A DNA stretch of 64,000 nt from Rehmannia glutinosa (GCA_016081115.2 JABTTQ020002621.1:434001-498000); one strand, 5' to 3'. Positions 42,352-54,673 are shown, counted from the stretch's first letter. Notes: generated by a model not told the origin, from the letters alone. Translations and numbers: made by a program.

Positions 42352-44346
42352 TATATATATAATAAGAGGACTTCTAGAAATAGTATGAGAAGATTTTCCC
42401 GCCCATTTTTTTGTGCTATAAATAGTACTTCATGAAAAATATTTGGTATTCCATTATTTTTGGTAGTCAACTTTCTTTAAATAATCGTTTTTAAAATGAT
42501 ATAAAAATAAAATTATGTAAAGTTAATTTTCCAAATATGTGTGTACTTCATAATTGTTGTATTTATCTTTTTTTACAAAATAATTAATAACTTTTTTTTT
42601 TTTTGATCCATTTTTTGATTAATAATATATCAAATTAATCAATTTTTACGATCTTGATTTGACACCCATATTGCATATATAAAATAAAAATATAATAAAT
42701 GAAAAAATATAAGAAATATTTACTCATTATTTTATAAATAATAATGAGCTTTAAAAAATTATGTATTCGGACTATTATACAATAATTTATATATTCAAAT
42801 ATTTGGTTATTTATGATATTTATATGGTTTTTATTTGGGCTTAGCACATTTTTTAACTACTACATTTATATTTAAATTGATTAAGCTCAAATAAAAATAC
42901 TTATTTTGATTCAAAAAATATCTCAAAATATGTATCGAAATTTCATACATCACATATATCCAAACACAATATTATATACATTTATGTAAGAAAAAATTAA
43001 TATTTATTTAATATGAAATTATATTAATAATAGTATTTTATATATAGAAAATTATTTTCTTATATAATAATGTATTTTTCATTTTACTAGAAATTATGTT
43101 TTCTATTTATCACACAATTCTGATATTCAAGTTTGAAATTTGTACATTTAGAATTAGATATGAATTTGTCTATTTAATAATATTTTGATATGTGTGTATA
43201 TATAAAAATAATATAGTTTCTTTTGAAATAATTAATCCCTTAAAATTGTGTTGCTAAATATAAAACATGGTTTTGTTTAATTTCATTAATAATTGTGACA
43301 ATTGTTTGGCTTTCTAAACCCGAAAAACATTAGAAATTTGAAATAAATTTACTATTGATTGTATGAAACTACAATTTATTAAATATTCAGTATTTGAGTA
43401 GTATAAAAAAATCAACATTAAGTAGTTAAATTTTTTCCAAGCTTTTGATTTCTTATAGATAGACATGTTCTATAAATTGATATAATTTATATTCACACAA
43501 CCAAATATTTCGTATTTAATCAGCTTTTTTTTTATAATGTATAATAATTTATTTTTTTATTATTTAAACGTATGATTTATATTCAAAATAATTATTTTAA
43601 TACTTTAAATATTTTTTTAAAATTTTAAACCTTTTTCCATCACTATTTCTTAAAACATAGATAACATAAATTTATATTTTGTAAAATAAAGAATGAGAAC
43701 ATGTAAAATTTTGAAAAGATTCTTGGATTTTATTTTTAGATCTAAAACAATTTTTTTCATCATAAATGAAATTTTAATGCAATTTTGAGGTCTTAAGAAA
43801 AAATCACGCAGAAATAATATTTTTGGTATGTTTTTCTCGCGATTTAAATAGTATTTTTCATGCGTCGGACGATATTTTTGGGAAAATAAATATTCTCATA
43901 AAACAAATTCATCGAGAAAAAGAATTCTTCATGCAATTTTGAGGTCCATGCACGTAGAAATAATATTTTTATATGTTTTCTCGAATAAAATAAAATTAGT
44001 ATCAATAACATATAAACATACTATACATATTCGAAGAATGATAATGGAACGGAATATTCTCATTTAACTAAGAATGAGAAGTGAAACGGGGATATAAATA
44101 TCATCCATGTTGCATCCCCGGTTCTAGAGAAGCGAGGAATCCCCATACTCTCTTCAATCCTCCAATTAATGGGGATTTCTATTCCATTCTATACGATTAC
44201 CAACGGGATAGTTCGAGAATGTTTTAGATCTTAAATACAGGATATATGATTTTATAGAATTATTATAAAAAATGTACCTATAAAATTATAAAATAAATAT
44301 CTCACATATATATCCGTGCATCGCACATAAAAAAAAAAAAAACTAG
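42352..44346 (+). mobile_element. Second, non-autonomous Helitron, about 2.0 kb
   Basis: The right end has the hairpin GTGC-ATC-GCAC (44316-44326), an A-rich spacer and CTAG (44343-44346) followed by T. The left end would start immediately after the previous Helitron's CTAG-T, with TATATATAATAAGAGGACTT, which resembles AT-rich Helitron 5' ends but lacks a clear TC dinucleotide start. The interior is about 80% A+T and non-coding. Head-to-tail neighbours are common for Helitrons. Confidence 0.5.
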
Positions 44347-44774
44347 TCGGGGTTAAAAATATACTTATAATGGTTCAAGTATATATAAAGACGTGAGAAA
44401 GTTAGCCAAAAGAAATCGGATTGTGGATTATTGGTATAATGCATAAATTTTTTGTTTTTTTTTTTTTTTTTAAAAGCAAAATGACACCCGGGGGTGGGGG
44501 ATTGAGGCGTGATCCCCACCGTATATCAAATAAACAAAATGTCATACATGTCATGCCCGTCAAGCGGGAGAAAATCAAAGAACAAATAACCTATCACTAA
44601 GAAATCTAGAAGGACTATCATAATGAGAATCTAAAAATACAATGAGAACCAATGATCTATGAAAATCAAGCTCGGGTATCCCAACCGGTCCATCCGAATG
44701 AGCGCTAGGAGGTGGTGAGAGGCCGTGCCCTCATCAACAAAGTGACGCCAAGGCGGCAAAGACTCCCAACTCCG

Positions 44775-45290
44775 CTAGGTGATCTGCTGGTCGATTCCCT
44801 CTCTGTGTATGTGGGAAATCGAGTGCATCAAGGTCCTCGGCATGTTAGAATGCGAATCGGGGTATCTTGAACCGCCAAGAGCAAGGCCACCGAAGTGATC
44901 GTGGTGACCACCGCCCTGCGTCAACTCGATCCAAATCAAGTGAGAACCGTCGGGCATGCCGCAATCCCATCTCAAGCGCTAGTAGCTCGGCATGAAAGCT
45001 AGACACCGCCTGGAAGGAACTGTGAAACGCCAACATAAGTCTGCCCAAATGATCCCGTATCAAACCCCCTCCGCCAGCAATCAATGTGCCTGGATCAAAC
45101 GAACCATCCGTGTTCGCCTTGATGACCGAGGGGCCGAGGAGCTCGCCAAATCACCATCCTCGGCTGCGTGGAACTGTGGTGGAGCACCCCTCGCAAAAAG
45201 CCAACAGTAGGGAAACATCCAGACCAATCTGATGGGCTCAGACGCCGACCTGAAACAAGGATCCATAAATACCGCTCCACCTGCCAAATA
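44775..45290 (-). pseudogene. LINE ORF2 C-terminal RNase H-like domain
   Basis: The frame 45084-44845 reads GGGGLIRDHLGRLMLAFHSS, FQAVSSFHAELLALEMGLRH, the RVT_3/RNase H-like fold of plant LINEs, with ELLALE carrying the conserved Glu. A preceding piece (45287-45081) has KANTDGSFDPG-like order on the minus strand. The frame changes near 44970; the rest (44975-44775) contains RVDAGRW and IDQQIT near the end of ORF2. Confidence 0.75.
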
Positions 45291-46130
45291 ATGTGAGATG
45301 CCAAGAAAGGAATTTGTCGATGCTTGACACTATTCCTTTCCGTCCCGGACAAACCATAAAATCAAGCGGGGAACCAAGAAACTCAAGTGCCTCGTGTGTG
45401 ATCCGTGTGTGCGGTTTCCTCGAGAATGAAAGGAACAATATCATATCAGTGGTGTGTGGAAGTGTAGTGTCAAACCAAGGAAGAAAGTGATTCCACCGCG
45501 AATTTGATCGAACAAAAGATATCATTCATCAAAAAGAGGTGAGGATAGATTCGACGAGGAGAAGAGTGTGGATTATTCAAGCAACACCGACAACGTGAGG
45601 CAAGGAAGTGCCACGTGCACGAAGCTTGATATCCACGGGAAGACGACGAAGGAGGCGCCAAAGGAATATGGAGATAGTAGGGATAAGAGCATCGTTCCAA
45701 ATGGCACCGTGCGAGAAGGTTCGAGCATTTCTACCCCGGAGAGAATCCCAGCGGAAGACATAGAGAACCCACCGTGAGAGGTAAGCATCCACCTCATGAT
45801 ATCCTCGGACCCAGAGAATCGGAACCCGGATATATCCTCAATGAGACTCTCGGGAAGCCCACATCCGGAGACCAAGACACAGTGCGATCTATCGCGATCC
45901 CACTCACCATCGCGAATAAACCAATCAAGCGTCATGTGCCCCAAAGGTCGATCCAAACAATGATCATAAGCGGCTTTGTGTCAAGCCAAATATCATCGAG
46001 AAAGTCGACCCGGCTACCACGCCAATAGACCAAAAAATCCGCTCCCGGGCCCGAATACCGATCCGCCTCAAGCGCTCCACCGATGACTATGATTATGTGT
46101 TACGAGAGGCTCTACACAGGAGACCGCAAA
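45291..46130 (-). pseudogene. LINE ORF2 zf-RVT region
   Basis: This is the zinc-binding region of reverse transcriptase found between RT and RNase H. Frames 45956-45573, 45792-45577 and 45700-45470 include ESLIEDISGFRFSGSEDIMR, LTSHGGFSMSSAGI, TISIFLWRLLRRLPVDIKLR and CRCCLNNP. SAGI...FLWRLL..LPVD matches the zf-RVT start, and CRCC the zinc ligands. All are in different frames, so the region carries several indels. Confidence 0.7.
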
Positions 46131-47330
46131 GCCCATTCAGAACAAAGATTTGCGATCAAGAATTGAGCCCACAACGAATGGCCCTCGCGTAATCTCCACC
46201 ACAACTTGTAAATCAAGGCGTCGGCAATATCGGAAAGTCGGCGCAACCCCAAACCGCCCTCGTAAATAGGGTGGCGGATAATATCCCAACCGATCCAATG
46301 AGTTCTTCTTCTGTCCCCGCATAGGATCCCCAAAAGAATCTAGCCATGATCTGCTCCAATCGGCTGCAGAATCGTCTTTGCGGCCGCATGACTGAAGAAT
46401 ATGCAACGGGGTGGCCATTAGCGTGCTCGAATAAGAGCGAGCCTACCACCAAAGGAGAGATGTCGATCGACCACCCCACAACTCTATCCAACATCCTCTC
46501 GAATCACCTGGGAGGAAGAGCTCTTTCGTCATTCGCCCCTCGAACAAAGGACACCCAAATAAGTCATCGGCAAGTCATCGCGAACAAAGCCAATCGGCTC
46601 GTGCACCATGTGCTCCCACCCGTCAATGTAACGTGGGGCCAAGAAGAAACTACTCTTCGTCCGCGTACACCGACCACCGCCGTAAGTAGCGAGAATAGTG
46701 CTCCAAAAAGTGTCTCAACGTGACCAAACCATCCTCGGGCACGCCCGTGAAGATAACCCATCATCATCAAAGATAAGGCGGATCGTCAGGAAAGCCTCGT
46801 CGCGTCCGATAAATCATATCACGATGTCGTCTAATCGTGGAATCCAATCCCGGGATAAATACTCCATTGCGAGAACAAACAAAGCGGGAGATAGAGATCC
46901 CCGCCGCAGCCCCCCGAGTCGAAGGAAAATATCCGGAAGGATACCATTAACCAGGATGCAGGAGAAGCCACAATGGTTTCGATCAATCGCCAACCATATC
47001 AATCCACCGAACGGGAAGCCCATGTGAATCATAGTTGTATACAGAAATCCCACTCGCACCCTATCATAAGCTTTAGCCATATCCACTTCATCACCACATT
47101 AGGAATCTCCGTGGCTAAGCCGATATCATGGATAAGCTCTGCGAGCAATATGTTATCCGAGATAACACGACCGGGTGTGAAACCACTCACGATTTGGCGA
47201 CACAATCAAAGCAGAATCGAGACCAACCGCGCGTTCATAATCTTCGAGATAATCTTATTCGCCACGTTACAAAGTGTGTCGGCGAAACTCACCACTTCCG
47301 AGGTGAGGAACCTTCGGAATGAGAACTAAA
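46131..47330 (-). pseudogene. LINE ORF2 reverse transcriptase
   Basis: RT copies the RNA at the nicked target. The frame 47086-46814 has MDMAKAYDRVRVGFLYTTMI, then CILVNGILPDIFLRLGGLRR and GSLSPALFVLAMEYLSRD, blocks A to the QGD region. The FADD region (about 46750-46800) reads IFDDDG in one frame, so the catalytic pair seems altered or mis-read. The thumb continues in 46494-46213 (ERMLDRVVGW, MRPQRRFCSRLEQIMARFFW, GS) and 46333-46112 (HWIGWDIIRHPIYEGGLGLR). Confidence 0.8.
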
Positions 47331-48778
47331 GATGTAGCCGTGAACGCGGCATGAGATTACCCGAGAAAAAGTCAACCACCGCATCCTCGACATCCGATCC
47401 GACGAAATCCCAACGATCTTTGAAAGAACAACGATGAGAAACCATCGGCCCCAAACACTAGACGGATCAATCCCAAACACCGCATCGCGAACCTCCCGAG
47501 CCGTCGGCATAAAGACAAAGTCCATCAAGATCTACGGAATCGGAAGCCGGGAAAGAACTCATCAACCGGGGAGTCGGATACTCCAAGTCGAAGTCAATAA
47601 GGATCGAAAGAATCGAGCCGCCGACTTCCGAATCTCGAATCGTGTGATCGTCACCCCATCATCGTCAATCGAATGGATCTAGCGACACCGCTTACGCTTA
47701 ACAAATCCATGGAAAAACTTAGTGTTGCGCTCCCCCATCGCCCACTTAATCGCAGACTTTCTCGGCGCCAAAAATCCTCCTCCATTTTCAAACGAAGCTC
47801 GACTCACCCACACAACGATGTAGCTCGGCCCGTGCGTGGTGGACGGATCACTATCATAAATAGCCTGAGCCACCGAAACCGCCTCATCGGCCCAATCTAA
47901 TCCGATCAAAAACATTACCAAACGCCGGTGATTCCAAATCTTGAGTCTGCGTTTGACCTATTCAACTTGTCTTTGCAAGCTCCTCATTCCAAAACAACCA
48001 AAGTGGGATGCCCCCATACTTCCTTGACAACTGCAAAAAAGTGTGGTGGACGTATCCACATATCCAAATCGGAAAGAGGCGAGGCACATGCGGACAAATG
48101 ACAAGATATGAGTAAGGAGCATGATCGGAGCGAACACGAGATAAATGCGTTACAACGAGAAGAAAAAGTAAACATATCAGCCAGGTGTTCATTATACAAA
48201 GCCCTATCAAGCCTCTCCTGAAGCCCACCTCTAGCCCACGTAAAGATAGACCCCTCACACCCCGCATCAAAAAGCTCACAATCCGCAATCATATAGGCAA
48301 AATCTGGCATCTCATCCGAGGCTATCGGAAGTACCACCAATCCTCTCGTGATCATGCAAAAAAATGTTAAAGTCACCACTAACAAGCCAGGGTAACCCTT
48401 CCATACTAATCGCAATCTCACGCAAGGTATCCCACAAAACATATCTAGCTACTCTATCACATTTAGCATACACAAAAGTCAAATAAATGGTGAGGCAACA
48501 AAGCGAGATGTCAACCTACAATGTAAAAGTTGTGCATGATCAACAAGAATGTCAAAATGTAATTGAAGCGTGAGACATAATCCGGATATGATTAGAACAA
48601 TTCGATAAGCCATCCCGAAAGCCAAATCACGACAATAGAAACTAAACTCGAGTGCAAAGTCATAGGTTCTAAAAAAGCAACAAAAGGCAATTTATGACGA
48701 TTAATAAGAGCATGCAAATGACGCCGACTCAAGGGGTTAGAATACCCTCACATTCCACGTTAAGAATTTAATCGACAT
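47331..48778 (-). pseudogene. LINE ORF2 N-terminal part with EEP endonuclease
   Basis: The endonuclease nicks DNA to prime reverse transcription. ORF2 starts at 48778 with MSIKFLTWNVRG-like order (WNVR, the first catalytic Asn). A DFNIFLHDHERIGG stretch near 48370-48340 is in family order (GDFN block, shifted). The frame 48442-47984 continues DEMPDFAYMIADCELFDAGC, EGSIFTWARGGLQERLDRAL and YNEHLADMF. SDHAPY near 48110 (LSRVRSDHAPYSYLV) gives the catalytic SDH. The part 47900-47331 is the linker to RT. Confidence 0.8.
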
Positions 48779-48894
48779 AATTAACAAGTAGAATGAGAAG
48801 AGGATCTAGAAACACACGATCGATTGTGAGGTCGTGGAGCACCACTTTTGAAAGAAGTGTGCACGCACGAGCTTGCCCGACTTCAAATTTTTCT

Positions 48895-50890
48895 TTAGTG
48901 ACTTTGGACACTTATCAATTCCATATTTTTCCAATGCGTCTGTTTTGCCCACGGTAGCACTTTGTTTTTTACTTTTGTATTTCCATCCACCCGATCCACG
49001 TCGACATGTTGAGGAATGGGCGCTGAAGAGTTAATAGATTGGGCTTCATCAACAAAATCTTGAGAGTGGGCTGGGACATTAGAAAAATTGGAGCAATTGA
49101 CTGGGCTAATCTCTTGGCCTTGCAACGAATTCGAGAATGAAGCTGAGGAAAAGACTTGGGCCTGGTTCAATTGACAAAGTGGCCCGCTAGAGTCTTGGGC
49201 TAATTGGGCAGCGAGTTGAGGTTGGATTTGGTTCAATGAGATGTTTTGGGCGGGTTTAATCAAAGGAGACAAGAAAACCGGTGGGCCCAATTTGCAAATG
49301 GCCGATGCACAAATCGAGGAGGAGGTGTATGGCCCATTAGTGTTGTTGGCGTCCAAATCATAAGGCAGCAAGGAATCTTCCACTTTTTTTGCATTGCAAT
49401 GCATGGGCCCACGCCCATGTGACCTCCCATTAAAAGAATATTGATGGTCAAAGTTATCATGCTGTGGTTTACTCTCAATATGGACGGACGAAGTGGATGG
49501 GGGTGGTTTGGTGGGTCCCGTCGAGAGGTATGGGTAACCAAAGGAGACAAAGAGACACATGGGCCCGCATCCTTGATGGCCGCACCACGTGAAGAGGAAA
49601 GATGGATTGATTCATTTATGTTGCTTTGGTCAAAGTATAAAGTGTGGTGGGCATCTGCCATCATTTTTCTCATTATTCCATGGAAAGGTTTAGTGGTGGG
49701 ACCATGTAATATCCCAATATTATCAAGTAGGCCAATGGAATCCTTCAAAGGAGTGGTGGGTGGCGAGAATGCAGGGGTTGTATTATCAAAAGGTGCGCCA
49801 CACGTGTCCTCAAAAGGCACGCCTGCTGCCACTTCTCGTATACCGTCCGACCCGTTAATAATGTTATCACCCACTATTTCGATCATGTTCAGATTCATAG
49901 AAGAGGGGCGATTATTCTCAATAAAATCCAAATTATCTGATAAAGTTTGTGTCCCAATAGGAATATAATTCACATCTTGGCCCACCAAGTTGCTGATGGC
50001 GACACATGGAGATGAGGGAATGGATGGACCAATATGATTGTTTATATCACAAAGCAAAGTTTGCTGGCCATCATCACCAAATGGACGCATGGCCTTGTGA
50101 AAAGGTGTGGTGGGACCCTTTGAATTTCCATTAATATAACAATGTTGGTCCAAGTTGTCATGCTCAAGCTGCAAGTGGGCGTGTGATGCTAGCAAAGGGT
50201 GATGTGGTGGGGCCAATGTAATGTTATGGGATGAATAAATCAAAGAAGGTGGAAAAGCACCTGGGCCCACTCCACAAGTGGACGTCCCCAAATTCCCATT
50301 AGAGCAAAGTTGAGCAGTGTAACTCTTCAAAGGTGTTGCTGGTTTCGAAATATCGGGGGGAATGTTTACAGATAATGCCCCACAATTATTCCCCTTTATC
50401 ACGCGTGCATCAGATGGAATACTGGCAGCATTCTCAAGACATGTAATTAAGCACGAGTTGTCGCCCATGATATTGGGATTTTTGACAGATGTCATACACT
50501 CATTTCAAAGCAAATGCCACGTCGCCTACTGGGTTATTTTCCACAATAATGGAATCCGTCCGATCATCCACGTGAGAAACATAACCCTGATCAGAGCCAT
50601 TAATTAATTGTGGTAATGTATCAGGTGTCTGAACATCACTATTAGCCAAACTCAAAAAGCGATTATTAGGATCCTTCTGCGAGATGAGAGAATATCCTCA
50701 AAATAGGTATGTTTTAGTGCTTGGCTAATTTTTGAAGCTCCTTAGAAACCAATCCCGTTTCTCTTGGTCTTTCTTTTTTTGATATTATCCATTCGACTTT
50801 GAGGAACAACTCTATTAGAACCCGAGAGGAATTAGGGTTTTACGTCCGGAAGTCTTCAAAATACCCTTAGCACCCTAGACTTATCCATAT
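48895..50890 (-). pseudogene. LINE ORF1 C-terminal low-complexity region
   Basis: Two overlapping long frames (50495-49260, 411 residues; 49560-48895, 221 residues) continue each other with one frameshift near 49400. Both are rich in Ser, Pro, Asn and His and have no domain, for example NHITLAPPHHPLLASHAHLQ. The end at 48895 (LPWAKQTHWKNMELISVQSH and a stop) lies 117 bases before the ORF2 start. Long P/S-rich tails follow DUF4283 in plant LINE ORF1. Confidence 0.65.
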
Positions 50891-51656
50891 TGCCACTTAA
50901 GCCCTTGGAGTCGCACCAGCAGAACCTACTATTGTGGAAGGACGCCTAGGTGGTGGTGGACGAGTTACATTCCCATTCATGTAGCATCCCAACAGAGTGT
51001 CCAATATGCTTGCAATGAGTACAATAATCCAGGAATCCTTTCGTATATAATCTTTTGAACTGTGAAGTATCATCAAACTCAAGAACTAGCTCGTCAATTC
51101 TCTCCTTGATAAGTTCGATTCGACACAAACCCGTGCCATAGATAATCGAGATCGAGATCTTTGTCGGGAGTCCACTTGAAGAGGCGTACCTATAATATTC
51201 CGATAGCGAAAAGAGCATTATGATCGAAAAAATGTATAGGCAAACCCGGAAGACGAATCAGATCGGCGCAAGAGGGCTTCCGTTTCGGATTAAATGAAGG
51301 TGTCCACTTGAACACACGCGTCGGCGATCCCCAACGACCAAAGAGTACCCATCCATAACTTATTAAAGTCCTCCTCAATTTCGTAATTTGATGATAATAT
51401 GAGAAGGATTCGCAAAGCTCCAGGAGAATGGCCCTTCAAGTTCAACGCAGAGAATCTAGGAATCAATTCCTTTGGGGTGCGGGATCGCGAATGAGAATTT
51501 ACCAATCAAGGTTAGCTTCCATGACGCAAGGCGATCATTCTCCGAAGAAGAAAAGCCAAGAACCTTCTTTCCATCTTTTTCATTGTAAGTGCCAATTGGA
51601 GCGATTCTCTTGGGATCAAATGGGAGATTGGGTTGATGAGAAGATGAAGCGATCAC
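50891..51656 (-). pseudogene. LINE ORF1 N-terminal part: DUF4283 and zinc knuckle
   Basis: ORF1 protein binds element RNA. The start at 51656 (MIASSSHQPNLPFDPKRIAP) leads into SWKLTLIGKFSF, FNKLWMGTLWSLGIADACVQ, FIRR..SYGWVLFGRW, VFKWTPSFNPKR and IRLPGLPIHFFDHNALFAIG, the DUF4283 sequence of blocks. It continues with GTGLCRIELIKERIDELVLE and a knuckle CTHCKHIGHSV...C (51000-51040), where the last spacing is altered by a shift. At least four frames are used. Confidence 0.75.
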
Positions 51657-51999
51657 ATTTGCATATGACGCCGCCGGAGTTGGGTATTCCGGCGGAGTAG
51701 AACCGAATTCGCCATAGAAGGCGGAAAAACCTGGACAAAATAGAAAACGTCAAGAACAAATTAAAAAGAAAACGAAGAAGAAATCAAAAGATCAAAAGAA
51801 CAACAAAAAGAATTTAAAACTCCTCGCATTGATAAATTTCTTGAACAATCCGTGTGAATTCGGCCCAAAACGTGAGGAACAGTGTATGTGTGTGTGAAAA
51901 AAGTGTGTCTTTGGTGTGTGAGAGAGGGCAGAGCATTTTGCCCCCATTTTAGCAGTGGTGTGGAGAGATTCGGGTTAAGGTGAGGAACTGGTCCAGCGC
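51657..51999 (-). other. LINE 5' leader
   Basis: Between ORF1 start and the candidate target duplication at 52000. It is A-rich on the plus strand near 51720-51830 and contains a GTGTGTGTG tract. It likely holds the internal promoter, which cannot be recognised by eye. Confidence 0.4.
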
Positions 52000-52010
52000 A
52001 AATTTTTTGT

Positions 52011-52889
52011 ATTTAACTAAAAGGTCCTCAAAAGGGTGGGATTGGTGAGATTTGATTGCACCATATTGACTTTTCTCAATATCCCCTATTTTAAATATTT
52101 TACAAATTAATCCGCAATTACTTTATTAATTATCCAATATTATTAATCACTATTCAATCGTATATATAATTATCCACACCAACTTTATCCTATAAAGCTC
52201 ATGCGATCCATCAACTAGATATAAAAAGCTCCTCCGTCCCATTTGTAAAGATGCTCTGTTAATTTCTCGAATTCTTGTCATTTGCTCCGGATTTTCTCTC
52301 CTATGGATGGGTGACTTGATCGTTTGATGGATCTCTTGGGACCATACGAGGGACCCTCTAACCTTTTACGTGTCTTTGCAGCTCGGTTTCCATCCGAAGA
52401 TTCTACCAACTCCGGAGAAAAATTTTAGTAATTCATTAGATTTTTGACTTGGAGTAATCTGGAAATTTTAGCAGCATCAATCCCAATTAATGGCATGAGT
52501 TAAAAATGTTCTACCAACTGAGTTAAAATCAGTTGTCGTACATTGCGTAGATTTTGGTTGAATGACAAATTCAAACCCGCGAGCAGTACGTCTTGCTATT
52601 GGCCGTTAATCATAGGGGAGCCAATTTTCTTTATTTCAACCAAAGAAATTAATGAAGGAAACCACTTCTTTCTACCAATAAAATAATGTATGGTACTTGG
52701 ATTAATAAGTAATTAAGGAGTGAAAATTGTGGATGGATTGATAGTTGATAAACCCTGAGAGATAATTCCACAGAAATGTGTTGCACATGTGGTTTAGTTA
52801 AGACTATAGTGACTGTGATTAGTAAATGTGTTCATATGTTGTTAGTTAAAGACACCTATCAATTCTTTGTTGTTTTACGGAGGGTAAGA
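52011..52889. other. Intergenic AT-rich DNA
   Basis: No gene. A CTCCTCCGTCCCATTTG stretch near 52229 resembles one Stowaway end, but no partner end was found. Confidence 0.35.
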
Positions 52890-52892
52890 AAT

Positions 52893-53209
52893 CACTACAA
52901 GAAAAACTAGTTTACCTACTGAGAAAAATCAGTAGGTAAATATTAAGAAAATTGTAAAGTATAGGTGAAATCATTGTAGGTAAGATCATTGTATGTAAAA
53001 TATTTACCTTAATCTAAAACTATTTGTAAATACCTACAGAAAATCTATCGATAATTGAAAACCGTCGGTAATCTGTCGGTAATTTTTTGGTACATATAAT
53101 TGGGGAAAAACGATATTTTTATTATGTAGGTAATTGTAAAATTTAGTGACAAAATTATTTCGTCGGTTAGAAATTGCAGCTTGCCGGTAAACTGGATTTT
53201 CTTGTAGTG
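52893..53209. mobile_element. CACTA-type (En/Spm) MITE, 317 bp
   Basis: The left end is CACTACAAGAAAAACTAGTT and the right end, on the other strand, is CACTACAAGAAAATCCAGTT; the inverted repeats extend to about 24 bp. Flanks are AAT on both sides (52890-52892 and 53210-53212), a perfect 3-bp target duplication. Subterminal CTACTGAGAAAAATCAGTAG and TAGGTAA-type repeats are present. It has no coding capacity. Confidence 0.92.
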
Positions 53210-53477
53210 AATAATAATATTACATTTATAATTTTTTAACCAATTTGGATACTATATAGAGTAGGAATATAGTTAGGGCAAAGAAATGGCGAGACCACTA
53301 AAATATATGGATTTCGTTGACAAGAAAATTGAGTGTCTCATGGATGTAGGCTTTTCAAATAATTGAACCAAACAAAATAAATTTAACATTCTTTAAAATT
53401 TGATATTTATTCATATTCTGAGAGTTATTTAATCGTTCCACAATATAGGGGCTTGGTGTTGCAAATTTCATATCATG
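53210..53477. other. Spacer between two CACTA-type MITEs
   Basis: AT-rich, no gene recognised. Confidence 0.35.
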
Positions 53478-53766
53478 CACTACTGAGAAAAACCAATTTA
53501 CCTAAAAAAATCTGTAGGTATGTATGTATTAAGATAACTAGAGAGTGTAGGTAAAATCATTGTAGGTAACTATTTACATAGATTCTTTGTTGGTAAATAC
53601 TTACGAGTTTCTGTCGATAAATTTAAAAATGTTGGTGACATGTTGGTATAATTTGGGAAAAATAATTTTTTTTTATTTTGTAGGCGTTCGAAAAGAATCG
53701 TAAAATTTAAGGACAATTTCATTTCCGTTGATAAATTTTGTTGATAAACTGGAATTTTTTGTACTG
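53478..53766. mobile_element. Older, diverged CACTA-type MITE, 289 bp
   Basis: The left end is CACTACTGAGAAAAACCAAT and the right end, on the other strand, is CAGTACAAAAAATTCCAGTT. Flanks are ATG and ATA, a 3-bp duplication with one mismatch. The interior shares TGTAGGTAA, ACTATTTAC and GATAAACTGGA motifs with the element at 52893. It is the same family, more diverged. Confidence 0.75.
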
Positions 53767-54110
53767 ATACTTTCGAATTTATCTTCAGAAATTTTCTTTT
53801 CATTGCAAATTTAATCATGGATTACGTGGATATAAAAATTTCCTGTGATCAGGTGTCAAAAAAAAAAAAATTCCTGTGATCACATGCAAGTCACAGCAAT
53901 TATATGGGGCCAATTTTCTATCTAATCTCAGACTTTGGTTTGATGGTTTCACACATAATATGTGGACAGAAATGAAGTAGCTAGCTAAGACAATGGTGAC
54001 AAGTAATTAGTTTCATAGCATGAGATCGTAAATGTGTTTCACATGTGGATAAGACAATCTATAAACAAAGTGATAAATCCATTGATGACAGCTTCAAGCA
54101 AAGAGAAGGA
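53767..54110. other. Intergenic DNA
   Basis: No gene. It contains an A13 tract (about 53857-53870) and a short direct repeat, TTCCTGTGATCA, at 53840 and 53871. Confidence 0.35.
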
Positions 54111-54325
54111 TGAAATATATTGCTAAATATCTAATAATTGTTAATGTATACACGGTATATTAATTAGGAGATAATTAGAATCAATCAGAGCTTCTTAGAA
54201 TCCCGTAGACGAGCACCATTAATTTACTTTAACTTTTCTTGCTTTGACACCTCTCCGACTTGTATATAAGTGCACCTTGTGACTCTTGGAATATACACAA
54301 TTCATTGAGATTGTAGTACATTACA
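54111..54325 (+). repeat. 5' LTR end of a third Copia element (start uncertain)
   Basis: The sequence ending GTAGTACATTACA at 54325, joined across the hAT insertion to TGGTATAAGAGCC, forms an LTR-PBS junction. A TATA-like TATATAAG lies at 54263-54270, about 60 bases before the end. The LTR start is not determined, so the left bound is approximate. Confidence 0.5.
54263..54270 (+). promoter_or_regulatory. TATA-like box of the third Copia LTR
   Basis: TATATAAG, preceded by CTCCGACTTG and followed by TGCACC, 60 bases upstream of the LTR end. Confidence 0.4.
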
Positions 54326-54327
54326 TG

Positions 54328-54638
54328 CATGGACGTAGCTAGGATTTTTCGTAGGTGCGGTTTAATTTTATTCATTTTGGCGCGGCGAATGTCGGATCGA
54401 TATATGAAAAAAATAGAAAAAGGAGGTAAATATGAAGGTGGTACTTACAACAATTATTTGTGGGTTTTCATAATCTCCAATTATGGTTTTCAGAATGAAC
54501 TTTGAATAGGTGACTATCCAAAACATATTCTAAATTAACTACCAAACAACTATTATTATTATTATTATGGAATAGACTTATATACAAAAATTCATTGGAA
54601 AAATACTTCCAAAAAACTGCATTCGTGATCAAGTTTGG

Positions 54639-54673
<35 letters not shown>

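Larger units (their letters stand above)
44456..51999 (-). mobile_element. LINE (plant L1 type), minus strand, about 7.5 kb
   Basis: The element has ORF1 with DUF4283 and a zinc-knuckle (51656-48895) and ORF2 with endonuclease, RT, zf-RVT and RNase H (48778-44775). A poly-T tract at 44456-44472 is the poly-A tail on the minus strand. The flanks share AAATTTTTTGT at 44445-44455 and 52000-52010, an 11-bp candidate target duplication, though its T-richness near the tail calls for caution. The order and full 5' leader suggest a nearly complete copy. Many frameshifts are present. Confidence 0.85.

Noticed and set aside
44456..44472. Poly-T tract as a polymerase III terminator
   Set aside because: Its place at the end of the minus-strand LINE makes a poly-A tail the simpler reading.
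49441..49968. 175-residue plus-strand open frame
   Set aside because: It is the complement of the LINE ORF1 low-complexity region and has no domain of its own.
52225..52250. CTCCTCCGTCCCATTTG, a Stowaway-like end
   Set aside because: No matching inverted end or TA duplication was found within 500 bases.
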